60,113 nucleotides of DNA from IMG/VR virus record IMGVR_UViG_3300042466_000580, positions 1 to 60,113 of that record; one strand, given 5' to 3'. The stretch comes from a virus. A model generated the notes under the pieces. The model worked only from the letters and a program-made list of their open reading frames with translations, was not told the DNA's origin and searched no databases. Of the stretch, positions 26,925 to 33,622 are shown one piece after another (position 1 is the first letter of the stretch; each line of letters opens with the position of its first letter). Position numbers and translations under genes: made by a program.

Positions 26925-28180
26925 GCGAGTAATGCCGTCCGTAGGCTGGGATTGGTGGAGCTAGTCTTGAAGTTCATGTTTGTCTCAAAGTCATTCGCCC
27001 CGTCCGGCCCGTGGGCCTTCATGATTTGCTGCAAAGTCTCAATCTGCTTCTCAAGACCATGAGCGGGGGAGCCGTAATTGGGGTGGCCTTCAAGATTGAT
27101 GATCGGATCACGCCCAGTCATCTTGTAGTTGCGGATGTAATCCAGCACGTTGTCGAGCGTGGCCTGGGTGGCACCAACATCCCGCATCCCCGGCTGAACG
27201 GTTTCGATGAGCCGCTTCGTGTGGAACAGGAGATTCCCCATCTCCAGCCCATTGCTAGATAAATACTGAGCCTCGGGAGTGGTCAGAAGAGAACGGTTGA
27301 TGTCACCAATCGCGGGCCGCTCTAAGGGGTTTCCCCGCAATCTCGGGCCACTCTGCCGCAGGATGTAATCAAAGCTGGGCACAGAGTGATGGAGGACACC
27401 GTGCCCACCTCCTTCATGCTGTCCTACGTTGATTCCCCTGGTGACAGGCTGAAACTTCCCAGCCGCCATCTGATCGCCGCTGCGATTCAGGAAGATGGAC
27501 TGGGTTGCCATGTCCGCAAACCCTTGGGAAGTAGACTCGTCAAACCCATCCTTCTGGCCCCGATAAACCATCCACGGGCGATTCATTTGCTCTTGGATGT
27601 CATCTAGGTGGTATATCTCCGCATTCCCCATGCCGTGAGGGAGGTTGCGGTCAACAAGCCTGCCTACGATGCGGTCTGAATGGGGTCGATTGCCGGTGAG
27701 TCCATCCAGCATCCTCCAAGGAGTTGTCCGCGTAACGGCAACATCCTCAGAGAAACCCATAGCTCCATCAGCAAAGTCTGGCTTCTTGGAGGTATGGATC
27801 GTTCCCGGGTAGGTGTAAGTCGGGGAATCACCAGTGAGGGTGTCCCGAAACATATTCGTTCTCTTGCCTTCAGCCTTAATGGCCTCAAAGAGAGCGTTGT
27901 TGGTTACGGTCGAGGCATCTGGATCGCCCGTGGCGGCAATGGCTTCACGGGCAACCGACATGGGAGCCAAGTCCCCACCAGTCGTGTAGTTCCGGTCATC
28001 CAGCCGCTCCTCGACAACCTTCTCCGCTGCCGACATGGGGCGGGGGTTCTCAATAGCATAATCGTCAATCAGCTTGGCGTTCTGGTAGTTCTTCAGCCGC
28101 AGATCGTTCGCCTCTGGTATGGAGAGGACACGGGCGGGGGCCTGCAAGACTTTCCGAATGTTGTCTACGTTGCGGCCCAT
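26921..28180 (-). CDS. large late protein, function unknown
   Basis: 419 residues, with GGAGG 6 bases before the ATG. Rich in Asn, Asp and Arg, with no signal peptide or membrane segment. The string GQHEGGGHGVLHHS contains a His/Glu cluster, but the spacing is HExxxH rather than HExxH, so a zincin call is not justified. It is the first large gene of the late operon after the divergent promoter region. Possibly a structural or toxin-like effector; no family recognised. Confidence 0.5.
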   Translation of the reverse strand: MGRNVDNIRKVLQAPARVLSIPEANDLRLKNYQNAKLIDDYAIENPRPMSAAEKVVEERLDDRNYTTGGDLAPMSVAREAIAATGDPDASTVTNNALFEAIKAEGKRTNMFRDTLTGDSPTYTYPGTIHTSKKPDFADGAMGFSEDVAVTRTTPWRMLDGLTGNRPHSDRIVGRLVDRNLPHGMGNAEIYHLDDIQEQMNRPWMVYRGQKDGFDESTSQGFADMATQSIFLNRSGDQMAAGKFQPVTRGINVGQHEGGGHGVLHHSVPSFDYILRQSGPRLRGNPLERPAIGDINRSLLTTPEAQYLSSNGLEMGNLLFHTKRLIETVQPGMRDVGATQATLDNVLDYIRNYKMTGRDPIINLEGHPNYGSPAHGLEKQIETLQQIMKAHGPDGANDFETNMNFKTSSTNPSLRTALLA

Positions 28181-28201
28181 CAGCCACCTCCACCGATCAG
28201 G

Positions 28202-28333
28202 TCACTCACGGGGCTCTTTCCACCGGGCGACAAGCTCGGCAATCCCGCCTACGAGCGCAACGCCACCCACAACAAAAGCGAGGTAGCACACCATCGCGTA
28301 AGTCAGGTCAACAACGAAGCGGGCGGGTTCCAT
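28202..28333 (-). CDS. 43-residue membrane protein
   Basis: ATG at 28333. One hydrophobic segment (YAMVCYLAFVVGGVALVGGI) is followed by a short basic/acidic tail (ELVARWKEPRE). It is framed by the gene at 28341 upstream and the 419-residue gene downstream. The start is only 8 bases from the stop of the preceding gene, and a promoter-like CGGGACATAAGTA overlaps that stop. Too short for family assignment. Confidence 0.45.
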   Translation of the reverse strand: MEPARFVVDLTYAMVCYLAFVVGGVALVGGIAELVARWKEPRE

Positions 28334-28337
28334 GCCC

Positions 28338-28350
28338 TACTTATGTCCCG
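28338..28350 (-). promoter_or_regulatory. late-promoter-like motif (partial copy)
   Basis: The minus strand reads CGGGACATAAGTA, matching 12 of 13 positions of the motif at 13534-13546 and 59304-59316. The upstream TTCAG block of the other copies is absent here. It includes the stop codon of the gene ending at 28341. Confidence 0.3.
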
Positions 28351-28547
28351 GCTTGATTACCCTTGGCCCGCTTCTTACGCGCCCGGTAGTCCTTCATGTA
28401 GGCAGCCTTGGCAGCTAGGTGTTCCTTGTGAGCCACAGGGTCCATCCGCAGCACCCGCATCCGCTCATGGTAAGTCTCCCGATCAGACTCCCGGTGACGA
28501 TCCTTCGTGATCTGATCAAAAACCGGACTGTTCTTCGGCCTGCCCAT
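28341..28547 (-). CDS. small basic protein, paralogue of divergent neighbour
   Basis: 68 residues from the ATG at 28547 (GGAG 8 bases upstream), preferred over a long upstream extension through the operator region. Highly charged and helical (RPKNSPVFDQITKDRHRESD; DPVAHKEHLAAKAAYMKDYR; RKKRAK). The pattern R-x3-DP-x6-AK-x2-Y-x3-R also occurs in the gene at 28697 on the other strand. Nucleic-acid binding is plausible from composition. It is the first gene of the leftward operon. Confidence 0.5.
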   Translation of the reverse strand: MGRPKNSPVFDQITKDRHRESDRETYHERMRVLRMDPVAHKEHLAAKAAYMKDYRARKKRAKGNQAGT

Positions 28548-28625
28548 GAACGTGTCTCCTAATGGGTGTAATCGAACCGCCCTGATTACAAACACCTTCA
28601 GAGAGGCGGGCAATCCTTTGGACAA

Positions 28626-28666
28626 GCAATGGACAAGTGACTTGTCTACTGTCCACTGACCATTGC
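28626..28666. promoter_or_regulatory. nested palindromes in divergent control region
   Basis: Between divergent genes 28547 and 28697. GACAAG-TGA-CTTGTC (28632-28646) is a perfect dyad; it sits inside a 7-bp outer dyad GCAATGG (28626-28632) and CCATTGC (28660-28666). GGACAAG is also directly repeated just upstream. This is a typical repressor-operator arrangement. The LexA-type HTH protein at 38703 is a candidate ligand by inference only. Confidence 0.5.
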
Positions 28667-28696
28667 CCGCTGGTGTACTCACTGGATACTCAGGGC

Positions 28697-29113
28697 ATGA
28701 GCAAGTCCAACACTCAGAAGGTGCGTGAGTACAGAGAGCGGCTCAAGGCAGACCCAGAGAGGTGGGCTGCATATCGGGCAAAGCAGTCTGGCTACCAACG
28801 CACCTGCCGACAGAAAGGCAGCGTGAGTACACCAGTGAGTACACCAAGGAAGCCAACCCAGGAGGAACGTGCGGCATTGCTGGCTGCGTTCGATGAGCCT
28901 GCCCCGTCAGTAGCGCACCTCGGCGGCAAACACGCAGCCCCAGCCACCGTCTACCACGGCATCCCACCTGACGCACTCATCAAGCAATACCAAGAACACC
29001 ACGCCAAGCAGCTTCCCGTGCCCCTAGCCGATCACCCCTTCATCAAAGCCCTCCAAGAGAGACTGCCATGCACCCTAGTCAAGGAACTGCCCCCCAAGGA
29101 GAAACCGAAGTGA
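28697..29113 (+). CDS. first gene of rightward early region; basic N-terminal protein
   Basis: 138 residues from the ATG at 28697. The N terminus is a charged helix (NTQKVREYRERLKADPERWA, then AYRAKQSGYQRT) like the divergent paralogue at 28341. The C-terminal half carries short His/Pro-rich segments (AKQLPVPLADHPFIKALQER). It is the first gene after the divergent operator region. A DNA-binding early regulator is possible but unproven. Confidence 0.55.
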   Translation: MSKSNTQKVREYRERLKADPERWAAYRAKQSGYQRTCRQKGSVSTPVSTPRKPTQEERAALLAAFDEPAPSVAHLGGKHAAPATVYHGIPPDALIKQYQEHHAKQLPVPLADHPFIKALQERLPCTLVKELPPKEKPK

Positions 29114-29379
29114 GCAACCCAGAGCATGAGATCACCAAGCTGCGGTGGGCCCTGAAGACAAAACAGAACATCATCGACCGGCTCAAAGAAGGTATCCGCC
29201 GCCTAGCCGACCAAGATGCCACCCTGTCCATAGAGGGCGGGAGTGTGACCGTGACGATGGATGCCACCCTCACCGCAGAGGAACGGGAAGCGATTAAAGA
29301 AGGTGCAGATGCCCTATATGGGATCGGGCACGACGATGAAGCTGCCACCCTCAGGAAGCTACTGGAGAGACTGTCATGA
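29110..29379 (+). CDS. small coiled-coil protein
   Basis: 89 residues from the GTG at 29110, which overlaps the upstream stop (GTGA) and has AAGGAG 8 bases before it; an ATG at 29068 lacks a site. The helical N terminus (ITKLRWALKTKQNIIDRLKE) is followed by a beta hairpin-like middle and an acidic helix (TAEEREAIKEGADALYGIG). No family recognised. Confidence 0.5.
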   Translation: MSNPEHEITKLRWALKTKQNIIDRLKEGIRRLADQDATLSIEGGSVTVTMDATLTAEEREAIKEGADALYGIGHDDEAATLRKLLERLS

Positions 29380-29504
29380 CCTCCGCAATCCTGCAAACCT
29401 GTTCCGTAGTGCTGGTAGTGAGCATCACCGCGATGGTGGCCACAGGTAGCTTCTGCATGGTGTGCATGATGATCCGGGTTCTTGTGGGGAAAGACACAGA
29501 CTGA
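29376..29504 (+). CDS. 42-residue membrane protein
   Basis: ATG at 29376 overlapping the preceding stop (ATGA), with GGAGA upstream. Almost wholly hydrophobic (CSVVLVVSITAMVATGSFC, then MVCMMIRVLVG), ending KDTD. Coupling and composition support a real single-pass membrane peptide. Confidence 0.45.
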   Translation: MTSAILQTCSVVLVVSITAMVATGSFCMVCMMIRVLVGKDTD

Positions 29505-30046
29505 CTGGTTTCTGGCAGGGAGGGGTGTAATCCAGTTCTGGGATGGGGAAAAAGTCCGGGGGGGGAACTAACAGATAGGTGCGGGGGCGCGGGGGGGCTC
29601 GGGGGCCGCACACGCGATCACACGCCCGCGTTTCTTCGCCCGTGCGGGGATAGCCGCGAGCCTCCGCAAGCCCGCAGAACCGCAGCCACGGGCCTTGGCG
29701 GGCATTCCAGCGGGCGGGCGCGAGGGACCGCAGGGGAATCGTTGCCCCGTGGAACACTGTGGCAAGTTTTCGGCAGATTACACCCCTTTCGGCTGACTAT
29801 CATCACCACCCCGATCATCATGCCCATCATTGTCGGCATGGTTTTCTGCCCGGTATCTGGCATGGTTTGGCTGGTATCGGCCAGACCATGATCGGAATCG
29901 GCCATCGTGCTTGGGTGCCTGCGCGGTGCTTTCCTGGGCTTGCCCGTGCGGTTCCTCATGGGCCTGTGCGGTGTCTTCCCCGGTTGGGTGTGCGGTGTCT
30001 TTCGTGCCCTCTCGCGTGCGCTGTCTTCGTGTGTGTGTGCGCCTGG
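29505..30046 (+). other. 540-bp non-coding leader region
   Basis: No convincing gene. The first part has homopurine G runs (29553-29600) and very GC-rich inverted segments. The part at about 29917-30040 is a degenerate tandem array in which GTGCGSTGTCTTYC-like units recur every 20-27 bases. Reading frames through it are low-complexity shadows. It may be a long 5' leader or an origin/regulatory region, as it lies just upstream of the first GGA-hairpin module. Confidence 0.35.
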
Positions 30047-30104
30047 AATCTCCGGAGGAGATTTCGCCCTGTTGGTTGGTGTCGGCAATCGACCACTCCG
30101 GTCG
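30047..30104 (+). ncRNA. GGA-hairpin module 1
   Basis: AATCTCC-GGA-GGAGATT (30047-30063) is a perfect 7-bp stem with a GGA triloop, followed by TCGCCCTGTTGGTTGG and then a second hairpin CGACC-ACTCC-GGTCG (30090-30104). It lies 31 bases upstream of the next start codon. No U-tract is seen, unlike modules 2, 5, 6 and 7. Confidence 0.6.
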
Positions 30105-30134
30105 GTGCGGCAACCACAATCGGGGAGCGATGCA

Positions 30135-30479
30135 ATGCGGATCATTGAGCAACGGCTATGCGATGCGGTGAGAGCGGGGCGACCATTTCGGTCTGGCAAC
30201 ACTGTGGCCCGGGTCATGGTGACGGGTGGCTTTCGGGTGGAACTGCACGGGAATGCGATTGCTTGGGCGGCGGGGCGAAAGCCTGACGGGACGTTCCACG
30301 GTGTGACCATCGACCACTGTGGGTGGAAGACTGCGACCACCAAAAGCCGGATCAATGCCCTTCTGAGCGGCATCGGCATCAACAAGCGGGTCTATCAACG
30401 CGACGGGGCTTGGTTCATTTCCGACTTCGGCCTGCGGGGGCATTCGGACACTCCATTCGACCGCTATCACACGCTGTAG
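30135..30479 (+). CDS. conserved small phage protein (GWxTxTTxxRxN type)
   Basis: 114 residues from the ATG at 30135 (GGGGAG 7 bases upstream). The core reads RVELHGNAIAWAAG, then HCGWKTATTKSRINALLSGI and RVYQRDGAWFISD, matching a pattern I know from uncharacterised proteins in many phages ('L.GN.IA...GW.T.TT..RLN...VYQ..'). Beta-rich, probably a small single-domain protein. Function unknown. Confidence 0.65.
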   Translation: MRIIEQRLCDAVRAGRPFRSGNTVARVMVTGGFRVELHGNAIAWAAGRKPDGTFHGVTIDHCGWKTATTKSRINALLSGIGINKRVYQRDGAWFISDFGLRGHSDTPFDRYHTL

Positions 30480-30491
30480 TCACGCCCGCCT

Positions 30492-30530
30492 ACTCCACGG
30501 AGTGGAGTTCGCCCTGTTGGTTGGCATCAC
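30492..30530 (+). ncRNA. GGA-hairpin module 2
   Basis: ACTCCAC-GGA-GTGGAGT (30492-30508), then TCGCCCTGTTGGTTGG. It begins 12 bases after the preceding stop and is followed 30 bases later by an intrinsic terminator. Confidence 0.65.
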
Positions 30531-30559
30531 CCCGAATTGGCCGATGGGGTTACTCGGCT

Positions 30560-30600
30560 CCCCCGGTGGATCACGTTGATTCACCGGGGGTTTTCTTTTC
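30560..30600 (+). terminator. intrinsic terminator/attenuator after module 2
   Basis: CCCCCGGTG ... CACCGGGGG is a perfect 9-bp stem with TTTTCTTTTC. It ends only 20 bases before the next ATG, leaving no room for a new promoter, so the downstream gene needs read-through. Confidence 0.8.
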
Positions 30601-30620
30601 TTCACGCAAAGGGATCACGC

Positions 30621-30860
30621 ATGTACCACGACATCATCACTGACGATCAGGACATCATCGGCACGGTCGAAATCTTCAAGTTCGACGGTGTGCGGGTTTG
30701 CGAGGGCGATTGCTGGGCTGACGAAGACGGCGAAACCCTCCCCGCCGGTTGGTACTGGTGGACCTGCGTCCCCGGTTGCCTGCCCGATTCTGACCCATTC
30801 GGCCCCTTCGCCACGAAGACGAAAGCAATGGACGCCGCGGAGCGTTCCTATCTGGACTGA
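30621..30860 (+). CDS. small acidic Trp-rich protein
   Basis: 79 residues from the ATG at 30621 (AAAGGG upstream). It contains WADEDGETLPAGWYWWTCVP, then DPFGPFATKTKAMDAAE; the 'GPF-T---A--A' ending is frequent in small phage proteins. Strongly acidic. No function known. Expression is preceded by the GGA module and terminator. Confidence 0.55.
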   Translation: MYHDIITDDQDIIGTVEIFKFDGVRVCEGDCWADEDGETLPAGWYWWTCVPGCLPDSDPFGPFATKTKAMDAAERSYLD

Positions 30861-30870
30861 CGCCCGCATG

Positions 30871-30955
30871 ACTCTCCGGAGGAGAGTTCACCCTGTTGGA
30901 TGGTGGCGGTTGGCTGACGGAAGCCTTTCCCCGGTTCGACTCCGGGGCACCGCAC
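30871..30955 (+). ncRNA. GGA-hairpin module 3 with tRNA T-arm-like domain
   Basis: ACTCTCC-GGA-GGAGAGT (30871-30887), then TCACCCTGTTGGATGG, in which CACC and GGTG can pair around a TTGG-containing loop like a tRNA D-arm. Next come GCGGT, a small hairpin GGCT-GACGGA-AGCC, a T-arm hairpin CCCGG-TTCGACT-CCGGG (30930-30946), and ACCGC closing with GCGGT. No terminator U-tract. No full cloverleaf or anticodon loop can be drawn. Confidence 0.6.
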
Positions 30956-30991
30956 TGGTTACGGGTTCGATTACACACTGAGGGCACCATC

Positions 30992-31297
30992 ATGGGCAAA
31001 ATCACGCTTGATACCGACGTTTGCGGCGGGGCTTACTGCCTCATCGTCAATGACGATGGTTCGGACATTCTCATTCAGTCCGATTGGGACTTGCCAGGGG
31101 TTGCTTCCACGTTTGGGTGGAGCGTTCGGGATGTGAAAACGCCGGGACGGGACTGCGACCACCACGGGACTGACGGCACGGTGGATTGCCCAGAGTGCGG
31201 GCTGAAAGCCGGGACATTCATCAGCGAAGCTGGCGACTGGATCAACAGTAACGACGGTGCGTCCGTTGATGACCCGGGCTATTTCGATGGCGAGTAA
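30992..31297 (+). CDS. small His/Cys-containing protein
   Basis: 101 residues from the ATG at 30992. Beta-rich N terminus (GAYCLIVNDDGSDILIQSDW), then a possible metal site (RDCDHHGTDGTVDCPECG) and an acidic C terminus. The pattern 'C-H--...C--CG' suggests a zinc ribbon. Function unknown. Confidence 0.55.
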   Translation: MGKITLDTDVCGGAYCLIVNDDGSDILIQSDWDLPGVASTFGWSVRDVKTPGRDCDHHGTDGTVDCPECGLKAGTFISEAGDWINSNDGASVDDPGYFDGE

Positions 31298-31307
31298 CCA
31301 AGCCGAA

Positions 31308-31340
31308 ACCGGGGAAACCCGGTCTGTCCGTAATGCGGGC
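31308..31340 (+). ncRNA. two-hairpin element, copy 1
   Basis: ACCGGG-GAAA-CCCGGT (31308-31323), a GNRA-tetraloop hairpin, then CT, then GTCCG-TAATG-CGGGC (31326-31340). Copy 2 at 32283 keeps the first hairpin exactly and the second stem with different, compensating bases. Both begin about 5-11 bases after a stop codon and are followed by CACTGA and a CACACA-rich spacer. Confidence 0.55.
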
Positions 31341-31376
31341 ACTGAAGATGGCTACACACACACAAGGGGTATCACA

Positions 31377-31784
31377 ATGGCTGAAACGCTGACGATTGGC
31401 GACGTTACCATCACGGTCTGCGGGCAGGATCGGGATTACGAGGGCCGCACTTGCTACGAGGTGTCGATTGCCTTCCCAGAGGGCTATTCCTACACCGACA
31501 AGCAGGGGGAAACGCAGTTTATCGACCGGGGTTTTATTCACCGGGAACGTGACCTGCGATCTGGCTGCCAAGGCGGGACTGAGCGGGAGGGGATGGAAAG
31601 CCTGCTTTCCTTCCTGACGGCGGCGGCGGAAGCCTACCGCTACACCATGCGGACGGGCCGCGAGAGCGACAACAGCGACCTTTTCCCGGCCTTCATCGTG
31701 GAATGGGCACACCAAAACGACAGCGAAATTCAGTCTGTCCAGTGCATGTACGAGTTCGACCGCTCGGGTGAAAGCCTCGCGTAA
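31377..31784 (+). CDS. early protein of unknown function
   Basis: 135 residues from the ATG at 31377 (AAGGGG 7 bases upstream). Mixed alpha/beta (TIGDVTITVCGQDRDYEG; ESLLSFLTAAAEAYRYTM; FPAFIVEWAHQNDSEIQSVQ). The stop codon overlaps the stem of GGA module 4. No motif recognised. Confidence 0.55.
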   Translation: MAETLTIGDVTITVCGQDRDYEGRTCYEVSIAFPEGYSYTDKQGETQFIDRGFIHRERDLRSGCQGGTEREGMESLLSFLTAAAEAYRYTMRTGRESDNSDLFPAFIVEWAHQNDSEIQSVQCMYEFDRSGESLA

Positions 31785-31863
31785 TCAACGGAGTTGATTT
31801 CACCCTGTTGGATGGCAGCGACGTTGGTTGACCGCAAAGTGGGTTCGATTCCCACTTGTCGCT
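31783..31863 (+). ncRNA. GGA-hairpin module 4 with tRNA T-arm-like domain
   Basis: AATCAAC-GGA-GTTGATT (31783-31799) overlaps the preceding TAA, then TCACCCTGTTGGATGG, then GCGAC ... a T-arm GTGGG-TTCGATT-CCCAC (31839-31855) ... GTCGC. Compared with module 3 both outer and inner stems differ but still pair, while the TTCGAYT loop is kept. Not a complete tRNA. Confidence 0.6.
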
Positions 31864-31897
31864 CTGGTTCGATTGTTCACACCCTTGGAGAGCGACC

Positions 31898-32278
31898 ATG
31901 ACAAAGCGAGAAGAAATCGACGCGGTGAAAGCGTTCGTTGCCAGCCTGCCCCGGGATTCCTATGCCCGGGATGCACTGGAGCCGTTCCTGATGGAGTTTG
32001 AGAAGGGTGTCTATGCGGACTACGTTCCGACCGTTCACGACTCATGGCGGCACCGCCGGGAGGCTGACGAGGAAGCCGGTCAAGCGAGGAAGGTGCTGGC
32101 TGCGGTCAAGGAAGAAATCAAGCAGGCCAAAGCACGACTGCGTAATTGCTGCGTCGGCATGGGCACCCTGCTCGACCGGGCGAAGCAACTTCAGCACTCC
32201 ATCGACAACACGGCGGAAACCCTGAAGGGGCTGCACGGTGCGGCGGATGCACTCAACGAACGGATCGCCAGCATATAG
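31898..32278 (+). CDS. early coiled-coil protein
   Basis: 126 residues from the ATG at 31898 (GGAGA upstream). A helical N-terminal domain (REEIDAVKAFVASLPRDSYA) is followed by a long heptad-rich coiled coil (ARKVLAAVKEEIKQAKARLR; LLDRAKQLQHSIDNTAETLK). No catalytic motif. Possibly an adaptor or inhibitor of a host protein; this is inference from shape only. Confidence 0.55.
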   Translation: MTKREEIDAVKAFVASLPRDSYARDALEPFLMEFEKGVYADYVPTVHDSWRHRREADEEAGQARKVLAAVKEEIKQAKARLRNCCVGMGTLLDRAKQLQHSIDNTAETLKGLHGAADALNERIASI

Positions 32279-32282
32279 CGAA

Positions 32283-32315
32283 ACCGGGGAAACCCGGTCT
32301 GTGGGTGTGACCCAC
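32283..32315 (+). ncRNA. two-hairpin element, copy 2
   Basis: ACCGGG-GAAA-CCCGGT (32283-32298), CT, then GTGGGT-GTG-ACCCAC (32301-32315). Same spacing and layout as copy 1, with a covarying second stem. It lies 31 bases before the next ATG. Confidence 0.55.
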
Positions 32316-32345
32316 ACTGATGAGCTACACACAAAAGGATCAACC

Positions 32346-32738
32346 ATGAAATTCGACCGGAAATTCGCCCAGTTTGTATGCGTTGGGGACACGATCAAGG
32401 CAGACGTTACTGACAAGTTGCAACTCGTTGCCACTCTCGTCTTCGACAGCGACTGCGACCCGCAAAACGAGGGCTGGTATGACGAGCCAGACGTTGAGCG
32501 GTGGAAGAATGACGAGTGGCATTTCGTGGGGGTTGTGTTGTCCGTTCAATCGCACGACGGCACGATCAAGAGGAACCTCGGCTCCCTCTGGGGAAACGAG
32601 GCCAACCTCAGGGACAATAACGACCACCTGACAGACGTTGCCAATGAGTTGATTGACGAGCGGGAAATCGTGGCCGCACTGCGGGAGATTTACGAGCCCG
32701 TAACCCGGGCGATTAAGACTCTCACACACACAGCCTAA
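32346..32738 (+). CDS. early protein of unknown function
   Basis: 130 residues from the ATG at 32346 (AAAAGGA upstream). Acidic, beta-rich first half (FVCVGDTIKADVTDKLQLVA; VGVVLSVQSHDGTIKRNLGS), helical end (ANELIDEREIVAALREIYEP). The stop lies inside the stem of GGA module 5, so ribosomes finishing this gene would disturb that hairpin. Confidence 0.55.
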   Translation: MKFDRKFAQFVCVGDTIKADVTDKLQLVATLVFDSDCDPQNEGWYDEPDVERWKNDEWHFVGVVLSVQSHDGTIKRNLGSLWGNEANLRDNNDHLTDVANELIDEREIVAALREIYEPVTRAIKTLTHTA

Positions 32739-32766
32739 CGGAGTTAGGCACGACCCTCTGGTTGGT
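32733..32766 (+). ncRNA. GGA-hairpin module 5
   Basis: GCCTAAC-GGA-GTTAGGC (32733-32749) with the stop codon in its left arm, then ACGACCCTCTGGTTGG, a diverged version of the conserved tail. Followed by TTGGATGACGG and a terminator. Confidence 0.6.
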
Positions 32767-32781
32767 ATCGGTTGGATGACG

Positions 32782-32813
32782 GCCCCGGCAATTTCGCCGG
32801 GGCTTTTCTTTTT
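32782..32813 (+). terminator. intrinsic terminator/attenuator after module 5
   Basis: GCCCCGGC-AATTTC-GCCGGGGC, a perfect 8-bp stem, with TTTTCTTTTT. The next ATG is 14 bases on, so downstream expression requires read-through. Confidence 0.85.
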
Positions 32814-32826
32814 CACGGGGCACACC

Positions 32827-33105
32827 ATGCAAACGCAATGGGAATGGACACGGGTCAACAACGACACGAACGGCAATGGCCGGTTCGTCTGCCACTTCCT
32901 GCCACTGGTGCGGGACATGGCTGGCAAGGGATGGGGCACCAACAGCTTGTACAAGCTGGCCTGCAAGCGGGCCAACAAGCTGGGCGGTCGCAAGTACCAC
33001 ACGAAATCGTTCGGTGGTGGGGTGGTTTTCCAAGCGTATTCCAGCACGTTGCCGGACTTGGAGCGACGGATTCTTGAACTGCAAACCGAAGGGGGTGACG
33101 CATGA
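32827..33105 (+). CDS. small basic early protein
   Basis: 92 residues from the ATG at 32827. Reads WEWTRVNNDTNGNGRFVCHF, then YKLACKRANKLGGRKYHTKS and VFQAYSSTLPDLERRILELQ. Mixed fold with basic middle. It is coupled to the next gene (ATGA overlap). Function unknown. Confidence 0.55.
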   Translation: MQTQWEWTRVNNDTNGNGRFVCHFLPLVRDMAGKGWGTNSLYKLACKRANKLGGRKYHTKSFGGGVVFQAYSSTLPDLERRILELQTEGGDA

Positions 33106-33608
33106 GCAGCATGGCATATGACGAACTGACCGAAATCGCCGGGGAGTATGGGCTGACACTCACGTTTGAGTTCATGCCACAGGTCTTCCCCGAAGACACC
33201 AAGTCCACGGACATGAGCATGAAATGGCTGGTGACTGTGCGGCATCGGGGCAACCCGTTGCTGGCCACCACCTACACCCAAGGGGTGGCTCACTGCCCGT
33301 CCTATTCGGGCGTCAAGTGGGGACGGGGCCTGACCGTTGCCCAGCTTGAGAACCTGCGGCGTGACTGTGCCAGCCCGCAGCCCAAGGGTGGGCCGAAGGA
33401 ACCGCTGACCGCTCTGTGGTGCATCGCTTCCGACTGCCAGACGGTGATGGACGGTGGATCGTTTGAGGGATGGGCCCGTGAGCTTGGCTATGACACGGAC
33501 TCCCGCAAGGCGGAAGGCATCTATGACGAGTGCGTTCGCCAGTACCTGAAGCTGAAGCAGGCCATCGGTGACGAGGGCATCCTGACTCTGGCTGCGGTCG
33601 AACTGTGA
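33102..33608 (+). CDS. conserved phage protein (GYDxDSRKA type)
   Basis: 168 residues. The C-terminal half (ALWCIASDCQTVMDGGSFEG, then WARELGYDTDSRKAEGIYDE, CVRQYLKL) matches a pattern I recall from many uncharacterised phage proteins. The N-terminal half is beta-rich (KWLVTVRHRGNPLLATTYTQ). ATGA overlap with the upstream gene. Function unknown. Confidence 0.65.
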   Translation: MSSMAYDELTEIAGEYGLTLTFEFMPQVFPEDTKSTDMSMKWLVTVRHRGNPLLATTYTQGVAHCPSYSGVKWGRGLTVAQLENLRRDCASPQPKGGPKEPLTALWCIASDCQTVMDGGSFEGWARELGYDTDSRKAEGIYDECVRQYLKLKQAIGDEGILTLAAVEL

Positions 33609-33622
33609 CGGCACCCTGCCAC

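Noticed and set aside
26921-28180. Zinc metalloprotease based on HEGGGH
   Set aside because: The spacing is HExxxH, not HExxH, and lies in a Gly loop rather than a helix; insufficient for a call.
29618-30385. 255-codon minus frame and several plus frames in the leader
   Set aside because: Low-complexity translations (His/Arg/Pro) from a GC-rich repeat region; no ribosome sites; they contradict the better-supported gene at 30135.
30871-30955. tRNA gene
   Set aside because: A perfect T-arm is present, but the 7-bp acceptor, anticodon arm with U33 and CCA cannot be placed; the same holds at 31783-31863.
32340-33614. 424-codon open frame on the minus strand across four early genes
   Set aside because: The plus-strand genes have ribosome sites, coupled overlaps and recognisable patterns. 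The antisense frame is a codon-bias shadow with no family pattern and no minus-strand neighbours.
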